Part shown: in pieces, positions 27,673 to 38,332 of the stretch
How positions within the stretch are numbered: position 1 is the stretch's first letter
How the letters are laid out: each line of letters opens with the position of its first letter
NCBI RefSeq assembly: GCF_014077505.1
Contig: NZ_JACGWA010000001.1
Coordinates: 496,001 to 560,000, forward strand
Direction: 5' to 3'
DNA from: Colwellia sp. BRX10-3
GTDB taxonomy: Bacteria > Pseudomonadota > Gammaproteobacteria > Enterobacterales > Alteromonadaceae
Length of the DNA: 64,000 nucleotides
Position numbers and translations under genes: made by a program
The notes under the pieces: generated by a model
Databases searched by the model: none
What the model saw: the letters and a program-made list of their open reading frames with translations, nothing else
What the model was told of the DNA's origin: nothing

Positions 27673-27700
27673 AAAAAAGAGGCCAATGCCTCTTTTAAAA
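27673..27700 (-). terminator. Intrinsic terminator of yajQ
   Basis: AAAAGAGGC pairs with GCCTCTTTT around a 4-base loop, followed on the minus strand by Ts. It lies about 65 bases past the yajQ stop. Confidence 0.85.
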
Positions 27701-27763
27701 AACGTATATATGCAGCGGTCAGTTTTAGTAAATACCTATACTTTAACCTTCAACCTTTAATGT

Positions 27764-28246
27764 TTAATCTTTAAAGTTATTAAACTGAAACGACTGTTCT
27801 AATTCTGTTTCTCTGAGTAACTGCATCACAGCTTGCAAATCGTCACGTTTTTTACCCGTAACACGCACTTGTTCACCTTGGATTGAAGCTTGCACTTTTA
27901 ACTTACTGTCTTTGATCAGCTTAACAACTTTTTTAGCAACAGGTTGCTCTATTCCTTCTTTGAAAGTGGCTACTTGGCTATAGTTTCGTCCCGAACTTTC
28001 AATGCTTCCTAACGTTAACGCTTTAGCATCAACCTTTCTTTTGACTAATTGTCCGCGCAGTAGGTCTGACATTTGTTTTAATTGATGATCTGAATCACCT
28101 TTCATAGTCACTGCAGGGCTTTTCCATTCAAAGCTTGCTGCAGCGTCGCGAAAGTCGTAACGAGTGGCTAATTCACGATTAGCATTTTCTGTAGCATTTT
28201 TTACTTCTTCCAAATTTATTTCGGAAACAATATCCATTGAAGGCAT
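27764..28246 (-). CDS. yajQ: YajQ-family nucleotide-binding protein
   Basis: The 160-residue product matches YajQ, a two-domain ferredoxin-like fold that binds nucleotides; homologues in Xanthomonas and Pseudomonas bind cyclic di-GMP. The start [18 protein letters not shown] and the pattern [13 protein letters not shown] are typical, as is the end [17 protein letters not shown]. Cytosolic. It stands alone, with a terminator at 27673-27700. The link to c-di-GMP is inferred from the family; a GGDEF protein occurs in this window at 52988-54847. Confidence 0.94.
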   Translation of the reverse strand: MPSMDIVSEINLEEVKNATENANRELATRYDFRDAAASFEWKSPAVTMKGDSDHQLKQMSDLLRGQLVKRKVDAKALTLGSIESSGRNYSQVATFKEGIEQPVAKKVVKLIKDSKLKVQASIQGEQVRVTGKKRDDLQAVMQLLRETELEQSFQFNNFKD

Positions 28247-28441
28247 GACGATTCTCTATCTAACAATAATTAGTCATATATTATCAATATATGAAATTAA
28301 TACCAATGGCGATAATAACAAATAACTCGCTTTGCTTTGAAGTAATGCGTTTAACACCATAGAACAGTGATAGTTTTCGTTGCTTAGCCCTGATATGATA
28401 AATATCATCTAATTTTGTAAAGTACGATTACCAACACCTCA

Positions 28442-28807
28442 ATGAAAAGTCGCTATCATTTATCCATTCTTGGCATTTTTGTCATACTATTTTTTTGTCT
28501 ATACTTTAGCTCTGTCGACTTTAGGCGCTTAGTTTTTCGCAGTACAGAAATCGACTCTATTGGCCATATTATCAGTTTTTTCTGCTTAACTTGGGTGCTG
28601 CACAGTATATTAAAACTGCCGCTATTTAATACCATGTTAACCGTCGCTTTTTATGGTGTACTCACTGAGTTAGGTCAATATTATTTAGGTTTTCGCAGTG
28701 CACAAGTGAGTGATTTTATTTCTGATTTAATCGGTATTGCATTATTTGGTATAATTAGATGGTCGATATTGATGTACCGAAATCGTTCAGGCAATAAGTC
28801 AGCATAA
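28442..28807 (+). CDS. VanZ-like small membrane protein
   Basis: The 121-residue product has four hydrophobic segments and the VanZ-like pattern: an N-terminal helix, DSIGHIISFFCLTWVL in the second, ELGQYYLGFRSAQVSDFISD with the conserved acidic and glutamine positions, and a final LIGIALFGIIRWSI. VanZ gives low-level teicoplanin resistance in enterococci, but these short relatives have no known function. Its stop overlaps the panE start (TAATG). Confidence 0.82.
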   Translation: MKSRYHLSILGIFVILFFCLYFSSVDFRRLVFRSTEIDSIGHIISFFCLTWVLHSILKLPLFNTMLTVAFYGVLTELGQYYLGFRSAQVSDFISDLIGIALFGIIRWSILMYRNRSGNKSA

Positions 28808-29703
28808 TGAATATTGTTATTGTTGGTCAGGGCGCTATTGGCCTGCTTTGGTATCATCACTTGGCTAAATCACCGACCAATTTAGTCAGCATATCTTGCT
28901 CTTCAAGAACAATATCTATCCCCAACAAATACAAGTTTACCGACATTAAAAACCAAAGTGATCAGTTTCCAATAACTATTGCTAATGATGCCACGTTTGC
29001 TGAGGCAGAATTAATATTGGTTTGCGTGAAGTCTTATCACGTAAAAGCGGCTATTAATGCTATAAAAAATAAAATATCAACTCAGACAATAATTATTTTT
29101 TGTCACAACGGCATGGGCGCATATCATGATTTATCGACACTTAGTCAAGCTTGTTTAGCGTTATTAACCACCCATGGTTGTAAAATAAATAAACCTTTTC
29201 ATGCCCAGCATACGGGTTTAGGTCATCATGATTTGGGGCTGATTAATGGCGATATGTCACCATTAATTCGAGAGAACATTACCGCTACACTTGCGCAAGC
29301 ATTACCAACATTGGCGTTTACAAATAGCATTAAAGAAAAGCAATGGCTTAAATTAGCCATAAATTGTGTTATCAACCCGATAACTGCTGTTGAAAATATT
29401 GATAATGGTCAGCTGCTTGATAAAAGATTCATCCCGGTAATTACTGAATTAATTAGAGAAATTATTGCAGTAGCTGCTCATGAAAATATTAATTTTGAGT
29501 TTAACGAGCTAAAAGAAACAATATTACAGGTCGCGCAAAGTACCGCCAAAAATTGCTCTTCTATGCGTAGCGATATTCTCCAGCAACGTAAAACTGAGAT
29601 TAAATATATCAATGGCTACATAGTCAGCTTGGCTAGAAAAGCAGGCATTGATGTGACCAACAATGAAAAGTTAATACAGCAAGTTAAAGCGTTAGATGTA
29701 TAA
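28807..29703 (+). CDS. panE: 2-dehydropantoate 2-reductase
   Basis: This enzyme reduces ketopantoate to pantoate with NADPH in pantothenate and CoA synthesis. The 298-residue product starts with the Rossmann motif IVIVGQGAIGLLWYHHL (GxGxxG as GQGAIG, residues 7-12). The KQWLKLAINCVINPITAVEN block contains the catalytic lysine (about residue 180) and substrate asparagine. Length matches the family. It overlaps the VanZ-like stop by one base and is likely co-transcribed. Confidence 0.9.
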   Translation: MNIVIVGQGAIGLLWYHHLAKSPTNLVSISCSSRTISIPNKYKFTDIKNQSDQFPITIANDATFAEAELILVCVKSYHVKAAINAIKNKISTQTIIIFCHNGMGAYHDLSTLSQACLALLTTHGCKINKPFHAQHTGLGHHDLGLINGDMSPLIRENITATLAQALPTLAFTNSIKEKQWLKLAINCVINPITAVENIDNGQLLDKRFIPVITELIREIIAVAAHENINFEFNELKETILQVAQSTAKNCSSMRSDILQQRKTEIKYINGYIVSLARKAGIDVTNNEKLIQQVKALDV

Positions 29704-29778
29704 TAAAAATTGAAATGACAACTGATTTTTTAATGTTACATAACCTTTATGCTATTACTTTATAGACGAAGGTATTAT

Positions 29779-31233
29779 TTATGGGCGATACACTTTCACA
29801 TTGGTAAAGCCTGCGCCTAATAAATATAGCGCCTGTAATTTACTCATTACACCTTGGTCACAATAAAGTAAGTAATCTTTCGACTTATCTAAATCGCCAA
29901 ATTGAGTGGTCAACTTGTAGAAAGGTAAGTGCATAATCTCTACGCCGTCTAACTCTAAAGGGTTGTCATCTTCTTCTTCAGGGCTACGAATATCGAGTAC
30001 TACCGAATTAGCCGGAATGTTATCTAAGGTGTCAACAGCATGAATTTCTGCTTCACTTTCTTTGCCAATATCTCGAATATCAAATATGCGAGTTTCGGCA
30101 ATAACTTTATCAAGAATTGAGAAGTCAAAATTGGCCTCTTCCGCTTCAACTTTCGCCAATACCGCTTTTACCGTTGGTTTTTTAGAAATAACACCACAAT
30201 ATTCTGGGATGGTTTTGGCAAAATCTTCAGTACCAATTTGGCGCGCTATATCAATAATATCTTGTTTATCGTAGGCGACTAATGGTCTTAGAATCAAAGT
30301 TTCTGTTACACGGTCAATAACATTTAAGTTAGTTAACGTTTGACTAGATACTTGTCCTATTGCTTCGCCGGTAACTAAAGCTTGAATATCCATTTTTGCG
30401 GCTATTTTTTCTGCAGCTCGCATCATCATACGTTTAAGCACAACGCCCATTAGGCCGTTGTCAATATTTTCCAAAATTTCGGCGACTACCGGCTCGAAAT
30501 CTACCGCGAAAAACTTCACTCGATGTGATGCACCAAATTTATTCCATAAATAGTAACTAACTTGCTTAACACCCACTTCGTGAGCAGCACCACCTAAATT
30601 AAAGAAACAATAATGCGTACGAGCACCTTTCTTGATCATTTGATAGCTAGCAACACCTGAGTCAAAACCACCTGACATCAGTGATAACACATCTTCTTGC
30701 GTGGCAATCGGGAAGCCGCCCATGCCCTTGTGGCGCTCTGTTACAATAAATAAATTTTCATTTTTAATTTCTAAATATACAGTAACATCGGGTTTTGATA
30801 ATTTAACGCTAGCAGATTCAACCTGTTGATTTAATCCACCACCGACATACCTTTCAACTTCCATAGAATTAAAGTCGTGCTTACCTGTACGCTTTACTCG
30901 AACAGAAAATGTTTTGTTTTCAATACTTTTGGCATGAACCGCTAACGTTTTTTCATAAATATCATGAAGATCAGTAAAGCTGGTTTGTTGTACTTCGAGA
31001 AACATCGGAATGCCTGGCGTTGATTGTAAAGTTTCAATCAATTTCAAACGGTTTTCTGGCGTGTTATTGGTCGTATTAACTTCAATATTGTCCCAGTTCA
31101 TTCGTGTGGTAACTTGGTCATCAACACGACGTAAAACATTTTTCACACTCGATTCTAAAATCTTAGTAAAACGCTTACGCACCGGTCGGCTTTTAATCGT
31201 AATTTCAGCCTGTAACTTAACAATAAATTTCAT
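29779..31233 (-). CDS. thiI: tRNA 4-thiouridine synthase / thiamine thiazole sulfurtransferase ThiI
   Basis: ThiI transfers sulfur to U8 of tRNA and, in many bacteria, to ThiS for thiazole synthesis. The 484-residue product has an N-terminal ferredoxin-like and THUMP region, the PP-loop ATPase motif [11 protein letters not shown], and a C-terminal rhodanese domain with the catalytic cysteine in [13 protein letters not shown]. The cysteine in [13 protein letters not shown] is the disulfide partner described for the E. coli enzyme. The frame is open to 31251, but I use the ATG at 31233 because MKFIVKL.AEITIKS is the conserved start. Confidence 0.96.
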   Translation of the reverse strand: MKFIVKLQAEITIKSRPVRKRFTKILESSVKNVLRRVDDQVTTRMNWDNIEVNTTNNTPENRLKLIETLQSTPGIPMFLEVQQTSFTDLHDIYEKTLAVHAKSIENKTFSVRVKRTGKHDFNSMEVERYVGGGLNQQVESASVKLSKPDVTVYLEIKNENLFIVTERHKGMGGFPIATQEDVLSLMSGGFDSGVASYQMIKKGARTHYCFFNLGGAAHEVGVKQVSYYLWNKFGASHRVKFFAVDFEPVVAEILENIDNGLMGVVLKRMMMRAAEKIAAKMDIQALVTGEAIGQVSSQTLTNLNVIDRVTETLILRPLVAYDKQDIIDIARQIGTEDFAKTIPEYCGVISKKPTVKAVLAKVEAEEANFDFSILDKVIAETRIFDIRDIGKESEAEIHAVDTLDNIPANSVVLDIRSPEEEDDNPLELDGVEIMHLPFYKLTTQFGDLDKSKDYLLYCDQGVMSKLQALYLLGAGFTNVKVYRP

Positions 31234-31287
31234 TAACAATAACACCCACACTTAGAATGGCGCGCATTATATATTAAGCACAGCCAT

Positions 31288-31317
31288 AAAAAAAGGAGTA
31301 CATCATTTGTACTCCTT
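31288..31317 (-). terminator. Intrinsic terminator of pomA-pomB
   Basis: On the minus strand AAGGAGTAC pairs with GTACTCCTT around a small loop and is followed by a run of seven T. It lies about 40 bases past the pomB stop. Confidence 0.88.
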
Positions 31318-31354
31318 ACTTAAGCTTGCTTTTGTATAAAGGCGATATTTATCG

Positions 31355-32290
31355 TTACCTAATAGAAATAGGATCTGTCTCTTTCGCTTTACCTTGGTTA
31401 ATCGCAATTTCAACACGGCGATTTCTTCGACGGTTTAAGCGATTATTATTAGGTACTAAAGGACGTGTGTCTGCATGGCCAACAACCATTAAGCGAGATT
31501 GGTCAAAACCTGGCACTTTAATAATTTCATGAGCAATAGCCACCGCGCGTTTACTTGATAAGTCCCAGTTAGAAGTAAATAACTCAGAACTTATACCTTG
31601 ATTATCGGTATTTCCAGAGATCATAATTTCACCCGGCACTGTATTTAATAACAAACCAATTTCTCGCATAATGGGTTTAAATTGCGGTTGTAAAAATGCT
31701 GAACCAGAGGGAAATGAGCCATTTTCACGAATACGAATGATAACCTGCTGTCCGAGTGATTCTAACTCAATCGCACCGTCTTGAATTTGTTGCTCTAATT
31801 GATCCGCTATTTTTTTCACCAGCTCGTTCACTTGTTCTTGTGATGCTTGCTCTAGTTCATCTTTTGCTTGCTGTATTGCCTCTGTCGACATTGCATCTGC
31901 AGTGCTTTGTGATTGGCCTCCACGTTCAGCGCCACGTTGTTCTTGGCGACCACCTGCTGAGGTTTCGTCACCGGCTTGAAATTCCAACATTTGTTGGGTC
32001 ATTTCCATAGTTTGTTGTTGAATAACTTCGATGGGGGTTGGCTCAGGCTTACCTGGGCGAAATTCCTGAGCAATAATACTGGTGCCTTTAGGAATGTCTT
32101 TAACTTCTATTTTGTTCTGCACACCAAAAGCAAACTTCATTGAACCAGCGATTTGTTTAAACTTTAATACGTCCATTTCGGAAAATGATAAAAGTAAGAC
32201 GAAAAAACACATCAATAGCGCCATTAAATCGGCAAATGTGCCCATCCATGGTGGTAATCCTGGGGGTGGGCATTTACATTTATCTGCCAT
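31355..32290 (-). CDS. pomB: Sodium-type flagellar stator protein PomB (MotB family)
   Basis: PomB pairs with PomA to form the Na+-driven stator of the polar flagellar motor. The 311-residue product opens with CKCPPPGLPPWMGTFADLMA, where the ion-binding aspartate (D21) sits at the start of the single membrane segment (about 18-41). A glutamine/glutamate-rich linker follows. The C-terminal OmpA-like peptidoglycan-binding domain (GNTDNQGISSELFTSNWDLS) comes from about residue 215. The start has a GGGGAG box. It lies 11 bases after pomA, and both end at the terminator 31288-31317. Confidence 0.95.
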   Translation of the reverse strand: MADKCKCPPPGLPPWMGTFADLMALLMCFFVLLLSFSEMDVLKFKQIAGSMKFAFGVQNKIEVKDIPKGTSIIAQEFRPGKPEPTPIEVIQQQTMEMTQQMLEFQAGDETSAGGRQEQRGAERGGQSQSTADAMSTEAIQQAKDELEQASQEQVNELVKKIADQLEQQIQDGAIELESLGQQVIIRIRENGSFPSGSAFLQPQFKPIMREIGLLLNTVPGEIMISGNTDNQGISSELFTSNWDLSSKRAVAIAHEIIKVPGFDQSRLMVVGHADTRPLVPNNNRLNRRRNRRVEIAINQGKAKETDPISIR

Positions 32291-32301
32291 AATTGACTCC
32301 C

Positions 32302-33066
32302 CTACTCTTCAGTTGTATCAACAGCTCGCTTACCTTCAGCAAGGTAGTTCTTCAGCAAGCCTTCAATAACACGCGGATTTTGACCATCTTGAATACCTAA
32401 AACGGCATCAAGTACTAACTCTTGATTCATTTTTTCTTCTGCCAAACGTAACTTTAATTTAGACGCAATAGGTATAGCAATGACGTTCGCCAAAAATGCA
32501 CCGTATAAGGTTGTTAGCAGTGCCACTGCCATCGCTGGACCAATCGCTTTGGGGTCATCCATATTAGATAACATAGCAACCAAACCTATCAAGGTGCCTA
32601 TCATACCCATCGCGGGGGCAACATCGGCTAGTGCCATCATCATATTAGAGCCGGTTTCATGACGCTCTGTCGTGAGATCGATATCTTTTTGCATGGTTGC
32701 TCGCACCACGTCGGCATCATGACCGTCGACCAACATATCAACACCTTTTTGCATAAAAGCATTAGAAATTTCAGCTTCCTCTAATGCCAAAAAACCGCCT
32801 TTACGTGCGGCATCAGCCATTTCTACTGATTTTTCAATTAACTCTTCAGGTTTTTCCAATTTAAACATGAAGGATTTACCAATAATTTTCCCCATACCAA
32901 AAAACTGTCTTAAATTATAATTGGCTAAGACAACAAAAATTGAGCCACCAAAAACAATGATCACTGATTGAGCATCTATAAACATGCCAATGTCACCGGC
33001 GAGTAACATCGCCATAACGAGTAACCCTATTGCACCGACTATGCCTATTAACGTTGCTAAATCCAC
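32302..33066 (-). CDS. pomA: Sodium-type flagellar stator protein PomA (MotA family)
   Basis: PomA forms the ring of the stator that surrounds PomB. The 254-residue product has four membrane segments: LIGIVGAIGLLVMAMLLAG, SVIIVFGGSIFVVLANYNL, and the pair MALADVAPAMGMIGTLIGLV and AMAVALLTTLYGAFLANVIA. Between them lies the large cytoplasmic loop with charged residues that contact the rotor. The sodium type is inferred from the close match to Vibrio/Shewanella PomA and the PomB partner. The start is GTG with a GGAGG box 6 bases upstream. Confidence 0.95.
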   Translation of the reverse strand: MDLATLIGIVGAIGLLVMAMLLAGDIGMFIDAQSVIIVFGGSIFVVLANYNLRQFFGMGKIIGKSFMFKLEKPEELIEKSVEMADAARKGGFLALEEAEISNAFMQKGVDMLVDGHDADVVRATMQKDIDLTTERHETGSNMMMALADVAPAMGMIGTLIGLVAMLSNMDDPKAIGPAMAVALLTTLYGAFLANVIAIPIASKLKLRLAEEKMNQELVLDAVLGIQDGQNPRVIEGLLKNYLAEGKRAVDTTEE

Positions 33067-33099
33067 AAATGCCTCCGATAATTTTTCTTAGCTATACTT

Positions 33100-33113
33100 A
33101 TACCAATTGGTAT
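33100..33113. repeat. Dispersed palindrome ATACCAATTGGTAT, copy 1
   Basis: Perfect 14-bp palindrome in the pomA-xseB divergent region. Another exact copy is at 39988-40001 and a 13-bp variant at 39498-39510. Confidence 0.7.
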
Positions 33114-33315
33114 TACTACGCTGATAATACCTGATGAATAGGTCTTACGCGAATACTTATATTTTTAGTTATAGCTCTATTATCGCCCATATTGTCAATA
33201 ACTTAAGAAGATAATATTAATATCATCTATATCAACATCATTTCATCATTAATTGACCCAGCGCTCCAGCTAAGGTAAGTTTGCGCCTAGAGTTCATATC
33301 ACGCTAAAAAAGTCC

Positions 33316-33570
33316 ATGGCCAGAAAAAAAATTGAAAATTTAAGCTTTGAAGAATCATTAGTTGAATTAGAAACAATTGTACAAAATTTAGAACAAGGCG
33401 ATCTTAATCTTGAAGACTCAATGACCTTATTTGAACGCGGCCTTCACTTGAGCCAACACAATCAAGAAAAGCTTAAAGGTGCTGAACAGCAAATTAATAT
33501 TTTGTTGGAAAAAAATGGTCAAGCCAAATTAGAAAAATTTAATACAGACGAGACAAACATCAGTGACTAA
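33316..33570 (+). CDS. xseB: Exodeoxyribonuclease VII small subunit
   Basis: XseB joins several copies per large subunit (XseA) to make the single-strand exonuclease VII. The 84-residue product has the typical helical sequence LSFEESLVELETIVQNLEQG and LEDSMTLFERGLHLSQHNQEKL. It overlaps ispA by 8 bases and opens the xseB-ispA-dxs operon, a common grouping in gammaproteobacteria. Confidence 0.95.
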   Translation: MARKKIENLSFEESLVELETIVQNLEQGDLNLEDSMTLFERGLHLSQHNQEKLKGAEQQINILLEKNGQAKLEKFNTDETNISD

Positions 33571-34453
33571 ACTTGCACATATTGATGATGTGCAAACGCG
33601 CATTAATGATTATCTGACAAAAAAGCTCGAAAGCTTATCACTTAATGATGAAAAATTATTAGACGCCATGCGCTATGGCTTACTCATTGGTGGCAAGCGT
33701 ATGCGGCCATATTTAGCGTATATTACAGGCGCAACATTAGATGCACAGCAAAGTGATATAGACGGTGTAGCCGCCGCAATAGAATGTATTCATGCCTACT
33801 CACTTTTACATGACGACTTACCAGCAATGGACGACGACGACTTACGCCGCGGCCAATTAACCTGTCATAAAGCCTTTGATGAAGCAACCGCTATTCTCGC
33901 TGGCGATAGCCTGCAAACCTTAGCTTTTGATATTATCGCCAATCATGATTTTTCTGCAGCAGTCGACAGCAAACGCATTAATTTATTACGCTATCTAGTT
34001 AATGCGGCTGGTTATCAAGGTATGTGTGGTGGCCAAGCACTAGATTTAGCCGCAACCAATAAAGCGATTTCACTAGCACAATTAGAAAACTTACATTCCT
34101 TAAAAACCGGTGCTTTACTCGAAGCTTCAGTGAAGATGGCCGCAGAATGTAGTGATAACGCAACAGCAGATGATAAAGAACAATTAGCACTTTATGCCAA
34201 ACTTATTGGCTTAGCTTATCAAGTACGTGATGATATTATCGATATAACATCAACAGAAGAAGAGCTTGGTAAACCCGCAGGTTCTGATCTTGCCGCCAAT
34301 AAAAGTACCTACCCAGCATTGCTAGGTTTACAAGGCGCACAAGACAAAGCAGAAAACTTATATCAACAAGCGCTTCAAGCTTTAGCCACTTTGCCCTACA
34401 ATACACAAAGCTTGTCCGACTTTGCGACTTTCATTGTCAGTCGCAAAAATTAA
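33563..34453 (+). CDS. ispA: Farnesyl diphosphate synthase
   Basis: This prenyltransferase adds two isopentenyl units to dimethylallyl diphosphate to give farnesyl diphosphate. The 296-residue product carries both aspartate-rich motifs, DDLPAMDDDDLRRG (FARM, about residues 87-100) and YQVRDDIIDIT (SARM, about 222-232), plus GGKRMRPYL. The start is GTG, 8 bases inside xseB. It feeds from the same MEP pathway as dxs, 22 bases downstream. Confidence 0.96.
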   Translation: MTKLAHIDDVQTRINDYLTKKLESLSLNDEKLLDAMRYGLLIGGKRMRPYLAYITGATLDAQQSDIDGVAAAIECIHAYSLLHDDLPAMDDDDLRRGQLTCHKAFDEATAILAGDSLQTLAFDIIANHDFSAAVDSKRINLLRYLVNAAGYQGMCGGQALDLAATNKAISLAQLENLHSLKTGALLEASVKMAAECSDNATADDKEQLALYAKLIGLAYQVRDDIIDITSTEEELGKPAGSDLAANKSTYPALLGLQGAQDKAENLYQQALQALATLPYNTQSLSDFATFIVSRKN

Positions 34454-34475
34454 TTTTTAAATTTAATAGAATAAT

Positions 34476-36359
34476 ATGACTATAAACCTAGCTGAATACC
34501 CTTTACTGGCCAACATAAATTCTCCTGATGATTTGCGAAAATTAGATCAAAAGCAATTAACAAAAACCAGCGAAGAGTTAAGACGTTATCTGCTAAATTC
34601 AGTCAGTAAAAGTAGTGGCCATTTTGCCTCGGGTTTAGGCACAATAGAATTGACTGTCGCCTTACATTACGTTTATAACACACCATTTGACCACTTGCTG
34701 TGGGATGTTGGACACCAAGCATACCCTCATAAAATACTCACGGGTCGACGTGAACAATTACATACTATACGCCAAAAAGACGGTTTACATCCATTTCCTT
34801 GGCGCGAAGAAAGCGAATATGATGTGCTCAGTGTGGGTCACTCAAGTACCTCAATTTCCGCGGCTTTAGGCCTGGCAGTTGCAGCAGAGCAGGAAGCGAG
34901 AAGTCGTAAAGTTGTGGCTGTTATTGGTGATGGCGCTATGACGGCTGGTATGGCATTTGAAGCCTTAAATCATGCTGGTGACATCAATAAAGATATGTTA
35001 GTTATCTTAAATGATAATGAGATGTCGATTTCAGAAAATGTTGGCGCTTTAAACAATCATTTAGCTAAATTACTTTCTGGCAGTATATATACCGGCATAC
35101 GTGAGGGTAGTAAGCGCATACTTAAGAACATTCCACCGATAAAAGAATTAGCCAGTAGAGCAGAAGAGCACTTAAAAGGCATGGTTGTGCCAAGCACTTT
35201 CTTTGAAGAACTTGGTTTTAACTATATTGGCCCAATTGATGGCCATGACGTAAATGGCTTAGTCGATACCATTACCAATATGCGTAACCTTAAAGGGCCG
35301 CAGTTACTGCATATTGCCACTAAAAAAGGTAAAGGCTACCAACAGGCTGAACAAGATCCGATAAAGTACCACGCGGTACCTAAGTTTGATCACACAGAAA
35401 CCAGCCTACCTAAAAGTGCGCCAAGTTTACCAACCTATTCGGCAATATTTGGCGATTGGCTATGTAAAGTTGCAGAACAAGATAGTCAGCTTGCCGCTAT
35501 TACACCTGCTATGCGTGAAGGTTCAGGTATGGTGGAGTTTAGCCAACGATTCCCCAAGCAATATTATGATGTTGCTATTGCTGAGCAACATGCGGTGACC
35601 TTTGCTGCAGGTTTAGCTATTGGCGGACAAAAACCCGTTGTGGCTATTTACTCGAGCTTTTTACAGCGCGGATATGATCAATTTATTCATGACGTTGCGA
35701 TTCAGAACTTACCAGTATTATTTGCTATAGATAGAGCAGGCATTGTCGGTGCAGATGGGGCAACTCATCAAGGCGCATTTGATTTAAGTTTTATGCGTTG
35801 CATTCCTAACATAACCATAATGACACCATCTGACGAACGCGAATGTCAGCTAATGCTCAACACTGGTTATCAATTAAATACACCTGCAGCCGTGCGCTAC
35901 CCACGCGGCTGCGGCAATGGTGCTGAGCTACCAGGAATCAATGAAACCATTGACCTTGGTAAAGCCAAGGTTATTCGTGAAATCGAAAATAACAGCAATG
36001 CTGAAGTTAAAGTGGCAATACTGAACTTTGGTACCACATTAGCACAAGCGAATATCGCCGCTGAATCACTCAATGCCACGTTAATCGATATGCGTTTTGT
36101 TAAGCCATTAGATCAATTAATTATCCAAGACTTATGTGCCAGTCACGACTGTATTGTAACGGTTGAAGATAATGCTATTGCCGGTGGCGCTGGCTCTGGT
36201 GTTAATGAATTTATTTTAAGCCAAGGTATCGCGAAAAAAATCCTCAATATTGGCTTACCAGATAGCTTTATTAAACACGGTACACAAGTTGAAATTCATC
36301 AAGAACTTGGCCTAGATAGCCAGGGGATTATTGAGAAAATAAAGCAATTTATCGCCTAA
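34476..36359 (+). CDS. dxs: 1-deoxy-D-xylulose-5-phosphate synthase
   Basis: Dxs joins pyruvate and glyceraldehyde 3-phosphate with thiamine diphosphate in the first, rate-setting step of the MEP isoprenoid pathway. The 627-residue product has [16 protein letters not shown] (about 71-86), the thiamine-diphosphate motif [15 protein letters not shown] (about 153-167), the catalytic [10 protein letters not shown] (about 370-379) and [16 protein letters not shown]. It ends at a strong terminator at 36390-36427. Confidence 0.98.
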   Translation: MTINLAEYPLLANINSPDDLRKLDQKQLTKTSEELRRYLLNSVSKSSGHFASGLGTIELTVALHYVYNTPFDHLLWDVGHQAYPHKILTGRREQLHTIRQKDGLHPFPWREESEYDVLSVGHSSTSISAALGLAVAAEQEARSRKVVAVIGDGAMTAGMAFEALNHAGDINKDMLVILNDNEMSISENVGALNNHLAKLLSGSIYTGIREGSKRILKNIPPIKELASRAEEHLKGMVVPSTFFEELGFNYIGPIDGHDVNGLVDTITNMRNLKGPQLLHIATKKGKGYQQAEQDPIKYHAVPKFDHTETSLPKSAPSLPTYSAIFGDWLCKVAEQDSQLAAITPAMREGSGMVEFSQRFPKQYYDVAIAEQHAVTFAAGLAIGGQKPVVAIYSSFLQRGYDQFIHDVAIQNLPVLFAIDRAGIVGADGATHQGAFDLSFMRCIPNITIMTPSDERECQLMLNTGYQLNTPAAVRYPRGCGNGAELPGINETIDLGKAKVIREIENNSNAEVKVAILNFGTTLAQANIAAESLNATLIDMRFVKPLDQLIIQDLCASHDCIVTVEDNAIAGGAGSGVNEFILSQGIAKKILNIGLPDSFIKHGTQVEIHQELGLDSQGIIEKIKQFIA

Positions 36360-36389
36360 CCTAAAGCCCTAATAAATTCCTGTAATAAT

Positions 36390-36427
36390 AAAAAAGCGAT
36401 TTGAAGGCATTCAAATCGCTTTTTTTT
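36390..36427. terminator. Terminator between dxs and ribBA
   Basis: AAAAAGCGATTTGAA pairs with TTCAAATCGCTTTTT around a 4-base loop, with long A and T runs on both sides. It is strong in the dxs direction and usable by ribBA. Confidence 0.93.
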
Positions 36428-36491
36428 AGAAATAGCTAAACCACAATCACATAAAAATCAACGCCTGGCGATTTTAGCCTAAAAGATATTG

Positions 36492-37601
36492 TTACTCAGC
36501 AATATATTCCACTACTTCTAAGCCAAAGCCTGAAAGTGAATGATATTTTGTTTGTGAACTTAATAGCCGCATTTTACTGACGCCTAAATTAGCTAAAATT
36601 TGTGAGCCAACACCGACGTTGCGTGAACCAACATGACGTTTAACTTCTTTAACAGCTTCACCGGCGTCAAGCTTAGCGTATTTTTGAACTTGAGCAATCA
36701 ATTCTAATGGTGACTCGTGCTTGCCTAATAAGACTAATACACCACCTTCTTTACCAATTTTTTCCAAAGCATCAGCCATTGGCCATTTAGCTACACTTTC
36801 ACGCTGGCTAAATAATAAGTCTCTGAAGGTATTTTCTAAATGCACACGTACTAACGTTGGCTCTTCAGGCTTTATTTCACCTTTGGTCAGGGCAAAGTGT
36901 GCTTGGCCATCAATAGTGTCTTTAAATACGGTTAAATCAAAATCACCAAATGCGGTGGGTAATTTACACTGCGATATACGTTCAATGGTGGTTTCGTTAG
37001 CATTGCGATATTCAATTAAATCTGCAATCGTCCCCATTTTTATGCCATGTTTTTCAGCGATAATTTCTAGGTCTGGACGACGCGCCATAGTGCCGTCTTC
37101 ATTTAAAATTTCAACAATAACAGCCGCTGCTTCAAGGCCTGCTAGTCGTGCTAAATCAACACCGGCTTCAGTATGGCCAGCACGATTCAATACACCACCA
37201 TCTTTAGCAATTAATGGGAAAATATGACCCGGTTGTACAATCGAATTGTGGTCAGCATTTTTACCAACGGCTGCTAAAACAGTAGTGGCACGATCAGCTG
37301 CAGAAATACCTGTTGTTACCCCTTCAGCCGCTTCAATAGAAACAGTGAAATTAGTGGTAAATTGCGCGTCGTTTTTATCAACCATTAACGGTAATTTTAA
37401 AAGCTCACAACGTTCAGCCGACATAGGCATACAAATAAGGCCACGACCATGTGTTGCCATAAAGTTAATCGCCTCAGGCGTAACTTTTTCTGCCGCCATA
37501 ATGAAGTCGCCTTCATTCTCTCGATCTTCATCATCCATTAAGATGACCATTTTACCTTGAGCTATATCGTCGATAATCTCTTGTGGCGTGTGTAAATTCA
37601 T
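36492..37601 (-). CDS. ribB: 3,4-dihydroxy-2-butanone 4-phosphate synthase with degenerate GTP cyclohydrolase II-like domain
   Basis: The first ~200 residues are a complete RibB domain ([20 protein letters not shown] and [25 protein letters not shown]-type motif as [16 protein letters not shown]) that makes the four-carbon unit of riboflavin from ribulose 5-phosphate. The C-terminal ~165 residues align to GTP cyclohydrolase II in layout but lack the zinc motif C-x5-GSxRCDC and the following catalytic block, so that activity should be absent. Such RibB-plus-remnant fusions are known in Shewanella and relatives. The frame opens at 37628, but the ATG at 37601 has an AGAGG box. It is the last gene of ribD-ribE-ribB here. 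Confidence 0.93.
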   Translation of the reverse strand: MNLHTPQEIIDDIAQGKMVILMDDEDRENEGDFIMAAEKVTPEAINFMATHGRGLICMPMSAERCELLKLPLMVDKNDAQFTTNFTVSIEAAEGVTTGISAADRATTVLAAVGKNADHNSIVQPGHIFPLIAKDGGVLNRAGHTEAGVDLARLAGLEAAAVIVEILNEDGTMARRPDLEIIAEKHGIKMGTIADLIEYRNANETTIERISQCKLPTAFGDFDLTVFKDTIDGQAHFALTKGEIKPEEPTLVRVHLENTFRDLLFSQRESVAKWPMADALEKIGKEGGVLVLLGKHESPLELIAQVQKYAKLDAGEAVKEVKRHVGSRNVGVGSQILANLGVSKMRLLSSQTKYHSLSGFGLEVVEYIAE

Positions 37602-37611
37602 GACAACCTCT

Positions 37612-38271
37612 TTATTTAATAAAACCATTGCGCGCTAATAGCGCATGCGTAACACCAGACGGTTCTTGCTTGTCGGAAGTTTGCTTGGTAAGTAATCTTT
37701 CTATGTAGCGGGCAATTAAATCTACTTCTAGATTAACTTTAGTGCCCACTTTGTATTTACTGATAATTGTTTGACCTGTGGTATGCGGGACAATCGTTAA
37801 ACGAAATTGTTCGTCGCTTAAACTATTTACCGTCAAGCTTGTACCATCAATTGTCACTGAGCCCTTTTCTGCAATATAGGCAGATAGTTCTGCAGGCATA
37901 GTTATCCAATAATCTATGCTATTGCCTTTATGTTCTATGGCGCTAATTTCACTCACCGCATCAACATGACCCGAGACCATGTGGCCACCAAATCGCGTGG
38001 TGGGTAACATTGCTTTTTCAAGATTAACGCTATCACCCATTTGATAATGTGCTAAACCAGTACGCGTTAAAGTCTCGCTAGACACATCGGCGCTAAAGCT
38101 GGTGTTATCCACAGCAACAACCGTTAAGCAAATACCATTGGTGGCAATTGAATCGCCTAATTTAACATCTGATAAGTCTAATGCTGCTGTATCTATGGAG
38201 ATGCGTGCGCCGTCACCTGAGCTATTTATAGATTTTAAACGCCCTACGGCTTCTATGATCCCTGTAAACAT
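37612..38271 (-). CDS. ribE: Riboflavin synthase alpha subunit
   Basis: This enzyme dismutates two 6,7-dimethyl-8-ribityllumazine molecules to riboflavin. The 219-residue product has two repeated lumazine-binding halves, starting [15 protein letters not shown] and near residue 98 [16 protein letters not shown]. Length is typical. It lies between ribD and ribB on the same strand, 10 bases before the ribB start. Confidence 0.96.
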   Translation of the reverse strand: MFTGIIEAVGRLKSINSSGDGARISIDTAALDLSDVKLGDSIATNGICLTVVAVDNTSFSADVSSETLTRTGLAHYQMGDSVNLEKAMLPTTRFGGHMVSGHVDAVSEISAIEHKGNSIDYWITMPAELSAYIAEKGSVTIDGTSLTVNSLSDEQFRLTIVPHTTGQTIISKYKVGTKVNLEVDLIARYIERLLTKQTSDKQEPSGVTHALLARNGFIK

Positions 38272-38332
38272 ATTTTATGTCTCGTCTTCTGTATAGCTGA
38301 TGATTTATATTGAAATTGAAACTTTTTACCGG

